Positions 50,649-58,220 of a DNA stretch of 64,000 nucleotides are shown here, in pieces. The first letter of the stretch is position 1; each line of letters begins with the position of its first letter. Source of the DNA: Streptomyces sp. NBC_00683 (GTDB lineage: Bacteria; Actinomycetota; Actinomycetes; Streptomycetales; Streptomycetaceae). The stretch spans positions 5,270,001 to 5,334,000 of the forward strand of contig NZ_CP109013.1 of assembly GCF_036226745.1 (NCBI RefSeq), in the 5' to 3' direction. The notes below the pieces were generated by a model, which saw nothing but the letters and a program-made list of their open reading frames with translations, made no database searches and was not told the origin of the DNA. The translations under genes and the position numbers were made by a program.

Positions 50649-50667
50649 CGTTGCACAGGGTGCAACG
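50649..50667 (+). promoter_or_regulatory. 8-bp inverted repeat upstream of the sugar operon
   Basis: CGTTGCAC (50649-50656) and GTGCAAC G (50660-50667) are perfect mirror arms around AGG, 22 bases before the ATG at 50689. Related GTTGCAC and TTGTGCA strings occur upstream at about 50549 and 50630. It may be an operator for a second regulator or a leader hairpin close to the ribosome site. Confidence 0.45.
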
Positions 50668-50688
50668 ACTGACCGGTAAGGGTTCCGG

Positions 50689-51993
50689 ATGAAGCTTTCT
50701 GCCCGAATTGCCGCCCCGGCCGCCGCGCTTGTGCTGGCGGGACTCACCGCCACCGCCTGCGCGCCCCAGACCTCCGACACCGGCGCCGACGGGGACAAGA
50801 AGAGCGGCACGCTTCGCGTCTGGCTCTTCCAGGAAGTCGGCAACAAGCCCAAGGAGAAGGTCGTCGACGCGGCCGTCGCCGACTTCGAGAAGTCCCACGA
50901 GGGGGCGAAGGTCGAAGTCGAGTACATACCCGTCGACACCCGGGCCCAGCGCATCAAGGCCGCCTTCAACGACCCGAAGAGCGCCCCCGACCTCATCGAG
51001 TACGGCAACACGGACACGGCCGGCTACGTGAAGGACGGCGGGCTGGCCGATGTGAGCAAGGAGTTCGCGGCCTGGGGCGACGCCAAGGACACCGACCCGA
51101 CCGCCAAGCAGTCCGTCACGGTCGGCGGCCAGGTGTACGGGGCGCCGCTCTTCGTCGGCGTACGCGCGCTGTACTACCGCACCGACATCTTCGAGGACCT
51201 CGGCATCGAGCCCCCCAAGTCCCAGGACGAGCTGATCTCCACGGCCAAGAAGGTCCACAAGGAGAAGCCGGACCTGTACGGCCTCGCGGTCGGCGGCGCG
51301 TACACCTACGGCGCGATGCCCTTCATCTGGGCGCACGGCGGCGAACTGGCCGACGAGACCGGGGTGACCTACGCGTCGGCCATCAACAGCGAGAAGGCGC
51401 GCAAGGGCATCGAGGCCTACACCTCGCTGTTCGGTGACGACAACTGCCCCGCCGCCAAGTGCGCCTCCATGGGCGGCAACGCGACCGTCACCGCCTTCGC
51501 GTCCGGCAAGGCGGCCATGGCGATCGGCGGCGACTTCAGCCACGCGGCCGTCGAGGCGGGCAGCGTGAAGGGCAAGTACGCCGTCGTGCCGCTGCCCGGC
51601 GTGGCGGAGGGCTCGATCGCCCCGGCGTTCGCCGGCGGCAACAACATCGGTGTGCTGAAGAGCAGTTCGCACCGAACCCTCGCCGTCGACCTGATGAAGT
51701 CGCTGACCGGCAAGAAGACCCAGGCGAAGATGTTCGACGCGATGGGTTGGCTGCCGACGTACACGGACGTACGCGCCTCGGTCGCGGAGAAGGAGCCCTT
51801 CGTCGCGCCGTTCGTCACCACGCTCGGCTCCGGAGCCAAGTTCGTCCCCGCCTCCCCGGCCTGGGGCCAGATCGACGCCTCGCTGGTCCTGCCGACGATG
51901 TTCCAGGAGATCGTCAGCGGCCGTAAGGACGTGGCGGCCGCCTCCGACGACGCGGCGAAGAAGATGGACGCGGCGTTCGCCGACGCGGGCTGA
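50689..51993 (+). CDS. Sugar ABC transporter solute-binding protein (probably chito-oligosaccharide)
   Basis: 434 residues. The signal (MKLSARIAAPAAALVLAGLT) ends at ATACAPQ; the Cys suggests a lipoprotein, although the lipobox lacks the usual Leu at -3. The mature part is SBP_bac_1 type: LRVWLFQEVGNKPKEKVVDA, DLIEYGNTDTAGYVKDGGLA, YGAPLFVGVRALYYRTDIFE and FIWAHGGELADETG. It is first in an operon with two permeases (51996, 52964) and a GH20 hexosaminidase (53820), behind a DasR-type site. I infer uptake of N-acetylglucosamine oligosaccharides. It is similar by eye to the NgcE type, but the assignment is not firm. Confidence 0.88.
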   Translation: MKLSARIAAPAAALVLAGLTATACAPQTSDTGADGDKKSGTLRVWLFQEVGNKPKEKVVDAAVADFEKSHEGAKVEVEYIPVDTRAQRIKAAFNDPKSAPDLIEYGNTDTAGYVKDGGLADVSKEFAAWGDAKDTDPTAKQSVTVGGQVYGAPLFVGVRALYYRTDIFEDLGIEPPKSQDELISTAKKVHKEKPDLYGLAVGGAYTYGAMPFIWAHGGELADETGVTYASAINSEKARKGIEAYTSLFGDDNCPAAKCASMGGNATVTAFASGKAAMAIGGDFSHAAVEAGSVKGKYAVVPLPGVAEGSIAPAFAGGNNIGVLKSSSHRTLAVDLMKSLTGKKTQAKMFDAMGWLPTYTDVRASVAEKEPFVAPFVTTLGSGAKFVPASPAWGQIDASLVLPTMFQEIVSGRKDVAAASDDAAKKMDAAFADAG

Positions 51994-51995
51994 CG

Positions 51996-52967
51996 ATGAC
52001 CGCGAACACGACGGCGTACAAAGCTCCCGAGAAGGCCGGGACGGGCGGCACGCCGGCCCGCCCGCCCCGGCGCCGCCCGGCATCTCCCGCGCGGCGCTCC
52101 GGCTGGACCCCCTGGCTGTACCTGCTGCCCGCGCTGGTCCTGCTCGGCGGGCTCCTGGTCTACCCGATCTACCAACTGGGCCTGATCTCCTTCCTGGAGT
52201 ACACCCAGGCCCAGGTCAGCGGCGGCGAGCCGACCACCTTCCAAGGCTTCGGCAACTACGCGACCCTCTTCCGCGACAGCCAGTTCTGGCAGGTGCTCCT
52301 CGCGACCGTGCTCTTCGCCACGGCCTGCGTGCTCGCCACGCTGTTCGTCGGCTGCGCCCTGGCCGTCCTGCTGACCCGGATCCGGGCCCTGCCCCGGCTC
52401 GCGCTCATGATGGCCGCACTGGGTGCCTGGGCGACCCCGGCGATCACGGGCTCGACCGTCTGGGTCTTCCTCTTCGACCCGGACTTCGGCCCGGTCAACA
52501 AGGTGCTGGGGCTGGGCGACTTCTCCTGGACGTACGGGCGCTACAGCGCCTTCGCCCTGGTGCTCCTCGAAGTGCTCTGGTGCTCGTTCCCGTTCGTGAT
52601 GGTGACCGTGTACGCGGGCATCCGGGCGATCCCCACGGAGGTGCTGGAGGCGGCCTCGCTGGACGGCGCCTCGCAGTGGCGGATCTGGCGGTCGGTCATG
52701 GCGCCGATGCTGCGGCCGATCCTGATCGTCGTCACCATCCAGTCGATCATCTGGGACTTCAAGGTCTTCACCCAGATCTACGTCATGACCAACGGCGGCG
52801 GCATCGCCGGGCAGAACCTGGTGCTCAACGTGTACGCGTACCAGAAGGCGTTCGCGTCCTCGCAGTACAGCCTCGGATCGGCGATCGGCGTCGTGATGCT
52901 GGTGATCCTGCTGGCCGTGACCCTGGTCTATCTGCGCCTGGTGCGACGCCAGGGGGAGGAACTGTGA
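51996..52967 (+). CDS. Sugar ABC transporter permease (MalF type)
   Basis: 323 residues. After a Pro/Arg-rich cytoplasmic start come six helices (WLYLLPALVLLGGLLVYPIY, VLLATVLFATACVLATLFVG, LALMMAALGAWATPAITGST and others). The EAA loop is PTEVLEAASLDGASQWRIWR. It is two bases from the solute-binding gene and overlaps the next permease by 4 bases. The pair forms the channel of the importer; the energising ATPase is not encoded here and is probably a shared MsiK-like protein. Confidence 0.92.
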   Translation: MTANTTAYKAPEKAGTGGTPARPPRRRPASPARRSGWTPWLYLLPALVLLGGLLVYPIYQLGLISFLEYTQAQVSGGEPTTFQGFGNYATLFRDSQFWQVLLATVLFATACVLATLFVGCALAVLLTRIRALPRLALMMAALGAWATPAITGSTVWVFLFDPDFGPVNKVLGLGDFSWTYGRYSAFALVLLEVLWCSFPFVMVTVYAGIRAIPTEVLEAASLDGASQWRIWRSVMAPMLRPILIVVTIQSIIWDFKVFTQIYVMTNGGGIAGQNLVLNVYAYQKAFASSQYSLGSAIGVVMLVILLAVTLVYLRLVRRQGEEL

Positions 52968-53818
52968 GCACGCCGATGACCACGCGTCCGCGCATCCGGC
53001 GGCCCGGCAGGCTGGCGGCGGAGGCGGCCGCCCTCGTCATCGCCGTCGTGGTCGCCTTCCCCCTGTACTGGATGGTGCTCTCCGCGTTCAAGCCGGCGGG
53101 CGAGGTCCAGTCCACCGAAGCGCGGCCCTGGACGCTGTCCCCGTCCCTCGACTCGTTCCGCCGGGTCTTCGAACAGCAGGATTTCGGCCGCTACTTCCTC
53201 AACAGCCTGCTCGTCGCCGGCACGGTCGTCATCGCGTCCGCGCTGATCGCCTTCCTCGCCGCGACGGCGGTGACGAGATTCCGCTTCAAGTTCCGCACGA
53301 CCCTGCTGATCATGTTCCTGGTCGCGCAGATGGTGCCCGTCGAGGCGCTGACCATTCCGCTGTTCTTCCTCATGCGGGACTTCGGACAGCTGAACACCCT
53401 GGGCTCGCTGATCCTCCCGCATCTGGCCTTCTCGCTGCCTTTCGCGATCTGGATGCTGCGCGGTTTCGTCAAGGCCGTTCCCGACGCGCTGGAGGAGGCC
53501 GCCTACATCGACGGGGCGAGCCGCACCCGCTTCCTGTGGCAGATCCTCTTCCCGCTGGTCTTCCCGGGACTTGTGGCGACGAGCGTCTTCTCGTTCATCT
53601 CGACCTGGAACGACTTCCTGTTCGCGAAATCGTTCCTCATCAGCGACACCTCCCAGTCGACGCTCCCCATGGCGCTGCTGGTCTTCTTCAAACCCGATGA
53701 GAACGACTGGGGAGGGATCATGGCCGCCTCGACGGTGATGACCGTTCCCGTGCTGGTCTTCTTCGTACTCGTACAGCGCCGTCTGGTCTCGGGACTGGGC
53801 GGAGCGGTTAAGGACTGA
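52964..53818 (+). CDS. Sugar ABC transporter permease (MalG type)
   Basis: 284 residues from a GTG that overlaps the previous stop; GGGGGAGGA provides a strong ribosome site. Six helices and the EAA loop PDALEEAAYIDGASRTRFLW are present, with the usual end FVLVQRRLVSGLGGAVKD. It pairs with the MalF-type permease just upstream. The hexosaminidase gene begins two bases after its stop, so transporter and hydrolase are one translational unit. Confidence 0.92.
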   Translation: MSTPMTTRPRIRRPGRLAAEAAALVIAVVVAFPLYWMVLSAFKPAGEVQSTEARPWTLSPSLDSFRRVFEQQDFGRYFLNSLLVAGTVVIASALIAFLAATAVTRFRFKFRTTLLIMFLVAQMVPVEALTIPLFFLMRDFGQLNTLGSLILPHLAFSLPFAIWMLRGFVKAVPDALEEAAYIDGASRTRFLWQILFPLVFPGLVATSVFSFISTWNDFLFAKSFLISDTSQSTLPMALLVFFKPDENDWGGIMAASTVMTVPVLVFFVLVQRRLVSGLGGAVKD

Positions 53819-53819
53819 C

Positions 53820-55451
53820 GTGCACAACCTGATTCCGGCGCCCGTACACATCGGCGACCCGGGCGGGTCCGGATTCCTCCTGGACCCGTCCACCACCATC
53901 ACCGCGCAGGCGGGTACCGGGACGGCGGAGCGCTGGCTCCGGGCCACTCTCGGCGCCGCGTTCGGCCTGCCGCTCGCCCCGGGGGCGGGCGACGGCGGGA
54001 ACACGGTCGAGCTGCGCGTCGACGCCTCCCTGGAGAGCGAGGGCTACCGGCTGGAGGTGACGCCCACCTGGGGCGTAAGGATCACCGGAGGCAGCGCCGC
54101 CGGAGTGTTCTGGGGTGCGCAGACCCTGCGTCAGCTCCTGGGTCCCGAGGCCTTCCGCCGCGCGCCCGTCAGCCCCGGCACGCAGCGGGGCATCCCGTAC
54201 ACCCAGATCGAGGACAGCCCCCGTTTCCCCTGGCGGGGCCTGATGCTCGACGTGGCACGGCACTTCATGCCGAAGGACGACGTCCTGCGCTACCTGGACC
54301 TCCTGGCCGCACACAAGCTCAACGTCTTCCACTTCCACCTCACCGACGACCAGGGCTGGCGCATCGAGATCAAGCGTTATCCCGGGCTCACGGAGACCGC
54401 TTCCTGGCGCACACGCACGAAATACGGTCACCGGGCCTCCGAGTTGTGGGACGAGACCCCGCACGGCGGTTTCTACACCCAGGACGACATCCGCGAAATC
54501 GTCGCGTACGCCGCCGAGCGGCATATCCGGGTCGTCCCCGAGATCGACATCCCGGGGCACTCGCAGGCAGCCATCAGCGCGTATCCGGAACTGGGCAACA
54601 CCGACGTCGTCGACACGTCCGCCCTTTCCGTGTGGGACACCTGGGGCATCAACCCGAACGTACTCGCTCCCACCGACAGCACCCTGCGCTTCTTCGAAGG
54701 GGTCTTCGAGGAGGTGCTCGACCTCTTTCCCGCCGCCACATCGCCGTTCATCCATATCGGTGGCGACGAATGCCTCAAGGACCAGTGGAAGGAGTCACCG
54801 GCCGCCCAGGCCCGGATGGCCGAACTCGGCCTGACGGACGAGGACGAGCTCCAGTCCTGGTTCATCCGGCACTTCGACAGCTGGCTCACCGCCCGGGGAC
54901 GCCGCCTCATCGGCTGGGACGAGATCCTGGAGGGCGGACTCGCCGAGGGTGCCGCGGTGTCCTCGTGGCGGGGTTACGCGGGCGGCATCGCCGCCGCCGA
55001 GGCGGGGCACGACGTCGTCATGTGCCCCGAGCAGCAGGTGTACCTGGACCACCGTCAGGACGGCGGCCCCGACGAACCGATGCCCATCGGATTCATCCGC
55101 ACCCTGCAGGACGTCTACCGCTTCGAACCCGTGCCCCCGGGGCTCTCCGAGGAAGCGGCCGGCCACATCATCGGCACCCAGGCCAACGTCTGGACCGAGG
55201 TCATGCAGAACCGGGCCCGCGTCGACTACCAGGTCTTCCCGCGGCTCGCCGCCTTCGCCGAGGTCGCCTGGTCACGGCTCCCGGCCCCAGGCGAGCGGGA
55301 CTTCGCCGACTTCGAACGCCGGATGGGCACGCACTACGCGCGGCTCGACGCCCTGGGCGTCGACTACCGCCCGCCGAGCGGCCCGCTGCCGTGGCAACGG
55401 CGCCCCGGAGTCCTGGGTCGCCCGATCGAGGGAGCGCCCCCGAACGTGTGA
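53820..55451 (+). CDS. Beta-N-acetylhexosaminidase, GH20, without signal peptide
   Basis: 543 residues from a GTG at 53820. An N-terminal GH20b domain (VHIGDPGGSGFLLDPSTTIT) is followed by the GH20 barrel: FPWRGLMLDVARHFMPKDDV, KLNVFHFHLTDDQGWRIEIK, VVPEIDIPGHSQAAISAYPE and FIHIGGDECLKDQW, where Asp316-Glu317 are the substrate-assisted catalytic pair. YRLEVTPTWGVRITGGSAAG and TQANVWTE also fit. No signal peptide or lipobox is present, so it should act in the cytoplasm on imported oligosaccharides, releasing GlcNAc. It is the last gene of the DasR-type operon. Confidence 0.94.
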   Translation: MHNLIPAPVHIGDPGGSGFLLDPSTTITAQAGTGTAERWLRATLGAAFGLPLAPGAGDGGNTVELRVDASLESEGYRLEVTPTWGVRITGGSAAGVFWGAQTLRQLLGPEAFRRAPVSPGTQRGIPYTQIEDSPRFPWRGLMLDVARHFMPKDDVLRYLDLLAAHKLNVFHFHLTDDQGWRIEIKRYPGLTETASWRTRTKYGHRASELWDETPHGGFYTQDDIREIVAYAAERHIRVVPEIDIPGHSQAAISAYPELGNTDVVDTSALSVWDTWGINPNVLAPTDSTLRFFEGVFEEVLDLFPAATSPFIHIGGDECLKDQWKESPAAQARMAELGLTDEDELQSWFIRHFDSWLTARGRRLIGWDEILEGGLAEGAAVSSWRGYAGGIAAAEAGHDVVMCPEQQVYLDHRQDGGPDEPMPIGFIRTLQDVYRFEPVPPGLSEEAAGHIIGTQANVWTEVMQNRARVDYQVFPRLAAFAEVAWSRLPAPGERDFADFERRMGTHYARLDALGVDYRPPSGPLPWQRRPGVLGRPIEGAPPNV

Positions 55452-55699
55452 GTCCTGTCCAGGCCGGTCCGGCGCGAAACGAACAAGTCGTACGAACTCG
55501 CTGAAGAGTATCAATTCGCGCGCAGAGCAGAAGTTGTGCGAAAGGTTATTTTTCCGCTGGTCAGGGACAGATACACCCTTCGTGGACCCTCGCGCCGGTC
55601 CGCCCGGAAGATGTGCCAGAGTTGCCACGTCCCGGCCGTGAGCACGTACCGTACGGCGGACAGGCGGGACTGCCGGGACACCGGGAAGGGGCAGCTGGG

Positions 55700-56596
55700 T
55701 TGACCACGCACGCACCGCAGGCGATGCAGTCGGTAACGCTGCCGGCCTCGCTCGACGAGGCCGTGGCGGCTCTCGGCGCCATGCCTGCAGCCGTTCCCGT
55801 GGCCGGTGGCACGGACCTGATGTCGGCCGTCAACAAGGGGCTCCTGCGCCCCTCGGGACTGGTCGGCCTGGGCCGGATCAGCGAGCTGCGCGGCTGGCAC
55901 TACCAGGACGGCCACGCCCTGCTCGGAGCCGGTCTCACCCACGCACGCATGGGGCGGCCCGACTTCGCCGCCCTCATCCCCGCACTGGCCGCCTCCGCCC
56001 GTGCCGCGGGCCCGCCCCAGATCCGCAACGCCGGCACGCTCGGCGGCAACATCGCCACCGCGGCCCCGACCGGCGACGCCCTGCCGGTGCTGGCGGCCCT
56101 GGAGGCCGAACTGGTCATCGCGGGGCCGGACGGCTCGCGCCGCGAGATCCCCGTGTCGCACCTGCTGGCCGGCCGCGAGATGCTCGGGCCCGCCGAGCTG
56201 ATCGGCTTCGTCCGCGTACCGCTGCTGCACGCCCCGCAGGTCTTCCTCAAGGCGACCGGCCGCACCGGCCCCGGCCGTGCCACCGCCTCCGTCGCGATCG
56301 TCCTCGACCCGGCCCGGCGCGGGGTGCGCTGCGCGGTCGGCGCGATCGCCCCGATGCCGTTGCGCCCGCTGGAGGCCGAACGCTGGATCGCCTCCCTGAT
56401 CGACTGGGACGGCGAGCGGGGCCTGGCCGCCGACGCGCTGGCCGCCTTCGGCGAGTACGTCGCCGCGGCCTGCATCCCGGACCAGGCACCACCGGACGAC
56501 GGGGGAGAGGCACCGCCGCTGCCCCCGGCCGTACTCCACCTGCGGCGCACGGTCGCCGCGCTCGCCCGACGCGCGCTGGGGAGGGCACTGTCGTGA
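55700..56596 (+). CDS. Xanthine dehydrogenase-type FAD-binding subunit
   Basis: 298 residues from a TTG at 55700 with GGAAGGGG upstream; ATG 55724 is the alternative. FAD_binding_5 features are VPVAGGTDLMSAVNKGLLRP, LVGLGRISELRGW, NAGTLGGNIATAAPTGDALP and VLAALEAELVIAGPDGSRRE, then the CO_deh_flav_C part (VFLKATGRTGPGRATASVAI). It would pass electrons from the 2Fe-2S subunit to FAD. Its stop overlaps the GTG of the 2Fe-2S subunit gene by 4 bases. Substrate (purine, aldehyde or other) is not determined. The 248 bases upstream hold no gene and no clear promoter. Confidence 0.9.
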   Translation: MTTHAPQAMQSVTLPASLDEAVAALGAMPAAVPVAGGTDLMSAVNKGLLRPSGLVGLGRISELRGWHYQDGHALLGAGLTHARMGRPDFAALIPALAASARAAGPPQIRNAGTLGGNIATAAPTGDALPVLAALEAELVIAGPDGSRREIPVSHLLAGREMLGPAELIGFVRVPLLHAPQVFLKATGRTGPGRATASVAIVLDPARRGVRCAVGAIAPMPLRPLEAERWIASLIDWDGERGLAADALAAFGEYVAAACIPDQAPPDDGGEAPPLPPAVLHLRRTVAALARRALGRALS

Positions 56597-58125
56597 GCAA
56601 TGAAGAGAACCCCGAGCAGCAGCACGGGCAGCCCGACCCGTACGGCGGCTGGCAGCCGACCCCGCAGAGCGGTGAGTACGACGCCGAGGCGACCGCCTTC
56701 GTCCACCTGCCTCCGGAGGACCTCGCCAACCTCGGGAACGACCCGCTGGCCGCGCCCGGCCAGGGCTACGTACCGCCGATGATCCTTCCGCTGACCCCGG
56801 CGGCCGGGCTGGACCCCGCCGCGACGGGCAGCTGGGTCGTGCGGACGCAGAGCCAACAGGAGCGGGCCGACCGCGAGGCGGGCACGGAGCCGGCACCGGA
56901 CGCGGTCCACTGGCCGGACCCCAACCAGCAGGAGCCGTACCAGCAGCAGTACCCCGAGACCTCGCAGTACGGGCAGACGTCGTCGACGACCGCCCAGTGG
57001 AACTTCACCGAGGCCGTCCCGCCGGACACCACTCCCGCTCCGGACTCCGTTCCCGCCGAGCCTGCCGGGCACACCGGCCAGTGGACGATCCCGGTCGCCA
57101 ACGGTGACCTCCCGGAGGAGTCCGGCGAGTTCGCAGCCTCGGCGCTCGCGTCCCAGTGGTACGCGGACGCGCCCCCCGCCACGCTGCCCGGCGGTGCGCC
57201 GGCGCCGTGGGCCACGCAGCCGCACGAGCCGTCGCCCGCGGACCCGGCCACGCCTTCGCCGGAGCCCGAGCAGGAGGCGGCGCACGAGGCCGCGCACGAG
57301 TCCGCCGCGCACGAGCCGGCAGCCGAGGCGGAGCACGAGGCCGCGCGGCAGGCTCCCGGGGAGGACTCCCTCGCCGGTCTGCCCGGGGCTCCGGGCAACG
57401 ATCACGACGACCCCCGGGGCGCACCCGGTGAGCCCGAGGAGGCTCCCGAGCACTCCGGGGCGGCCGAGGTGCCCGACGACGCCACCACGCACGCCCCGGA
57501 GTTCGACGAGTCCGCGACGGCACTCCCGGACGCCCCCAGTGAGCACCCCGCCGCCTCGTACGTCCTGCACGTGAACGGCGTGGACCGCCCCGTCACCGAC
57601 GCCTGGATCGGCGAGTCCCTCCTGTACGTGCTCCGCGAGCGCCTCGGCCTCGCCGGTGCCAAGGACGGCTGCTCGCAGGGCGAGTGCGGCGCCTGCAACG
57701 TCCAGGTGGACGGCCGCCTCGTGGCCTCCTGCCTGGTCCCCGCAGCCACCACCGCGGGCAGTGAGGTCCGTACGGTCGAGGGCCTCGCGGTCGACGGGGA
57801 GCCGTCCGACGTCCAGCGTGCCCTGGCCGAGTGCGGGGCCGTCCAGTGCGGCTTCTGCATCCCGGGGATGGCCATGACCGTCCACGACCTCCTGGAGGGC
57901 AACCACGCCCCCAGTGAGCTGGAGACGCGACAGGCACTGTGCGGCAACCTCTGCCGCTGTTCCGGCTACCGGGGCGTGCTCGACGCCGTACGCGAGGTCG
58001 TCGCAGGCCGGGAGGCGACCGCGGAAGCGGCCCACGCCGACGCCGAGGAGCCGCGGATCCCGCAGCAGGCGGCCCCCGGCGCGGGCAGCGCCCGGACACA
58101 CCCCCACGAGGGAGACGCCCGGTGA
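56593..58125 (+). CDS. 2Fe-2S subunit with ~315-residue disordered N-terminal extension
   Basis: 510 residues, about three times the usual size. Residues ~1-315 are low-complexity, rich in Pro, Glu, Gln and Ala, with a His/Glu run (AAHEAAHESAAHEPAAEAEH at ~residues 232-251). From ASYVLHVNGVDRPVTDAWIG a normal XdhC/CoxS-type domain follows: plant-type cluster CSQGECGACNVQVDGRLVAS, then the helical cluster CGFCIPGMAMTVHDLLEGN and CGNLCRCSGYRGVLDAV. All eight cluster cysteines are present. A ~35-residue tail ends it. Start GTG 56593 overlaps the FAD gene stop, which supports translation of the whole extension. Confidence 0.87.
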   Translation: MSNEENPEQQHGQPDPYGGWQPTPQSGEYDAEATAFVHLPPEDLANLGNDPLAAPGQGYVPPMILPLTPAAGLDPAATGSWVVRTQSQQERADREAGTEPAPDAVHWPDPNQQEPYQQQYPETSQYGQTSSTTAQWNFTEAVPPDTTPAPDSVPAEPAGHTGQWTIPVANGDLPEESGEFAASALASQWYADAPPATLPGGAPAPWATQPHEPSPADPATPSPEPEQEAAHEAAHESAAHEPAAEAEHEAARQAPGEDSLAGLPGAPGNDHDDPRGAPGEPEEAPEHSGAAEVPDDATTHAPEFDESATALPDAPSEHPAASYVLHVNGVDRPVTDAWIGESLLYVLRERLGLAGAKDGCSQGECGACNVQVDGRLVASCLVPAATTAGSEVRTVEGLAVDGEPSDVQRALAECGAVQCGFCIPGMAMTVHDLLEGNHAPSELETRQALCGNLCRCSGYRGVLDAVREVVAGREATAEAAHADAEEPRIPQQAAPGAGSARTHPHEGDAR

Positions 58126-58220
58126 GCACCGCGCCTCCCTCAGCACCGGCCACCCACACCACCCACACCTCCACCATCAGCTGCTTCCGCAGCGGGGCGA
58201 ACGACAAGGAGGCGGCGTGA
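58122..58220 (+). CDS. 32-codon coupled mini-ORF between 2Fe-2S and molybdopterin genes
   Basis: GTG 58122 overlaps the stop of the 2Fe-2S gene by 4 bases, and its own TGA (58218-58220) overlaps the GTG of the molybdopterin gene by 4 bases. GAGGGAG lies about eight bases upstream of its start. Nearly all third codon positions are G or C. The peptide is Thr/His/Ser-rich (PATHTTHTSTISCF) and ends SGANDKEAA. It contains the ribosome site for the next gene (AAGGAGG). I recognise no family. It may be a real small protein or only a translational relay that keeps ribosomes coupled across the gap. Confidence 0.5.
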   Translation: MSTAPPSAPATHTTHTSTISCFRSGANDKEAA

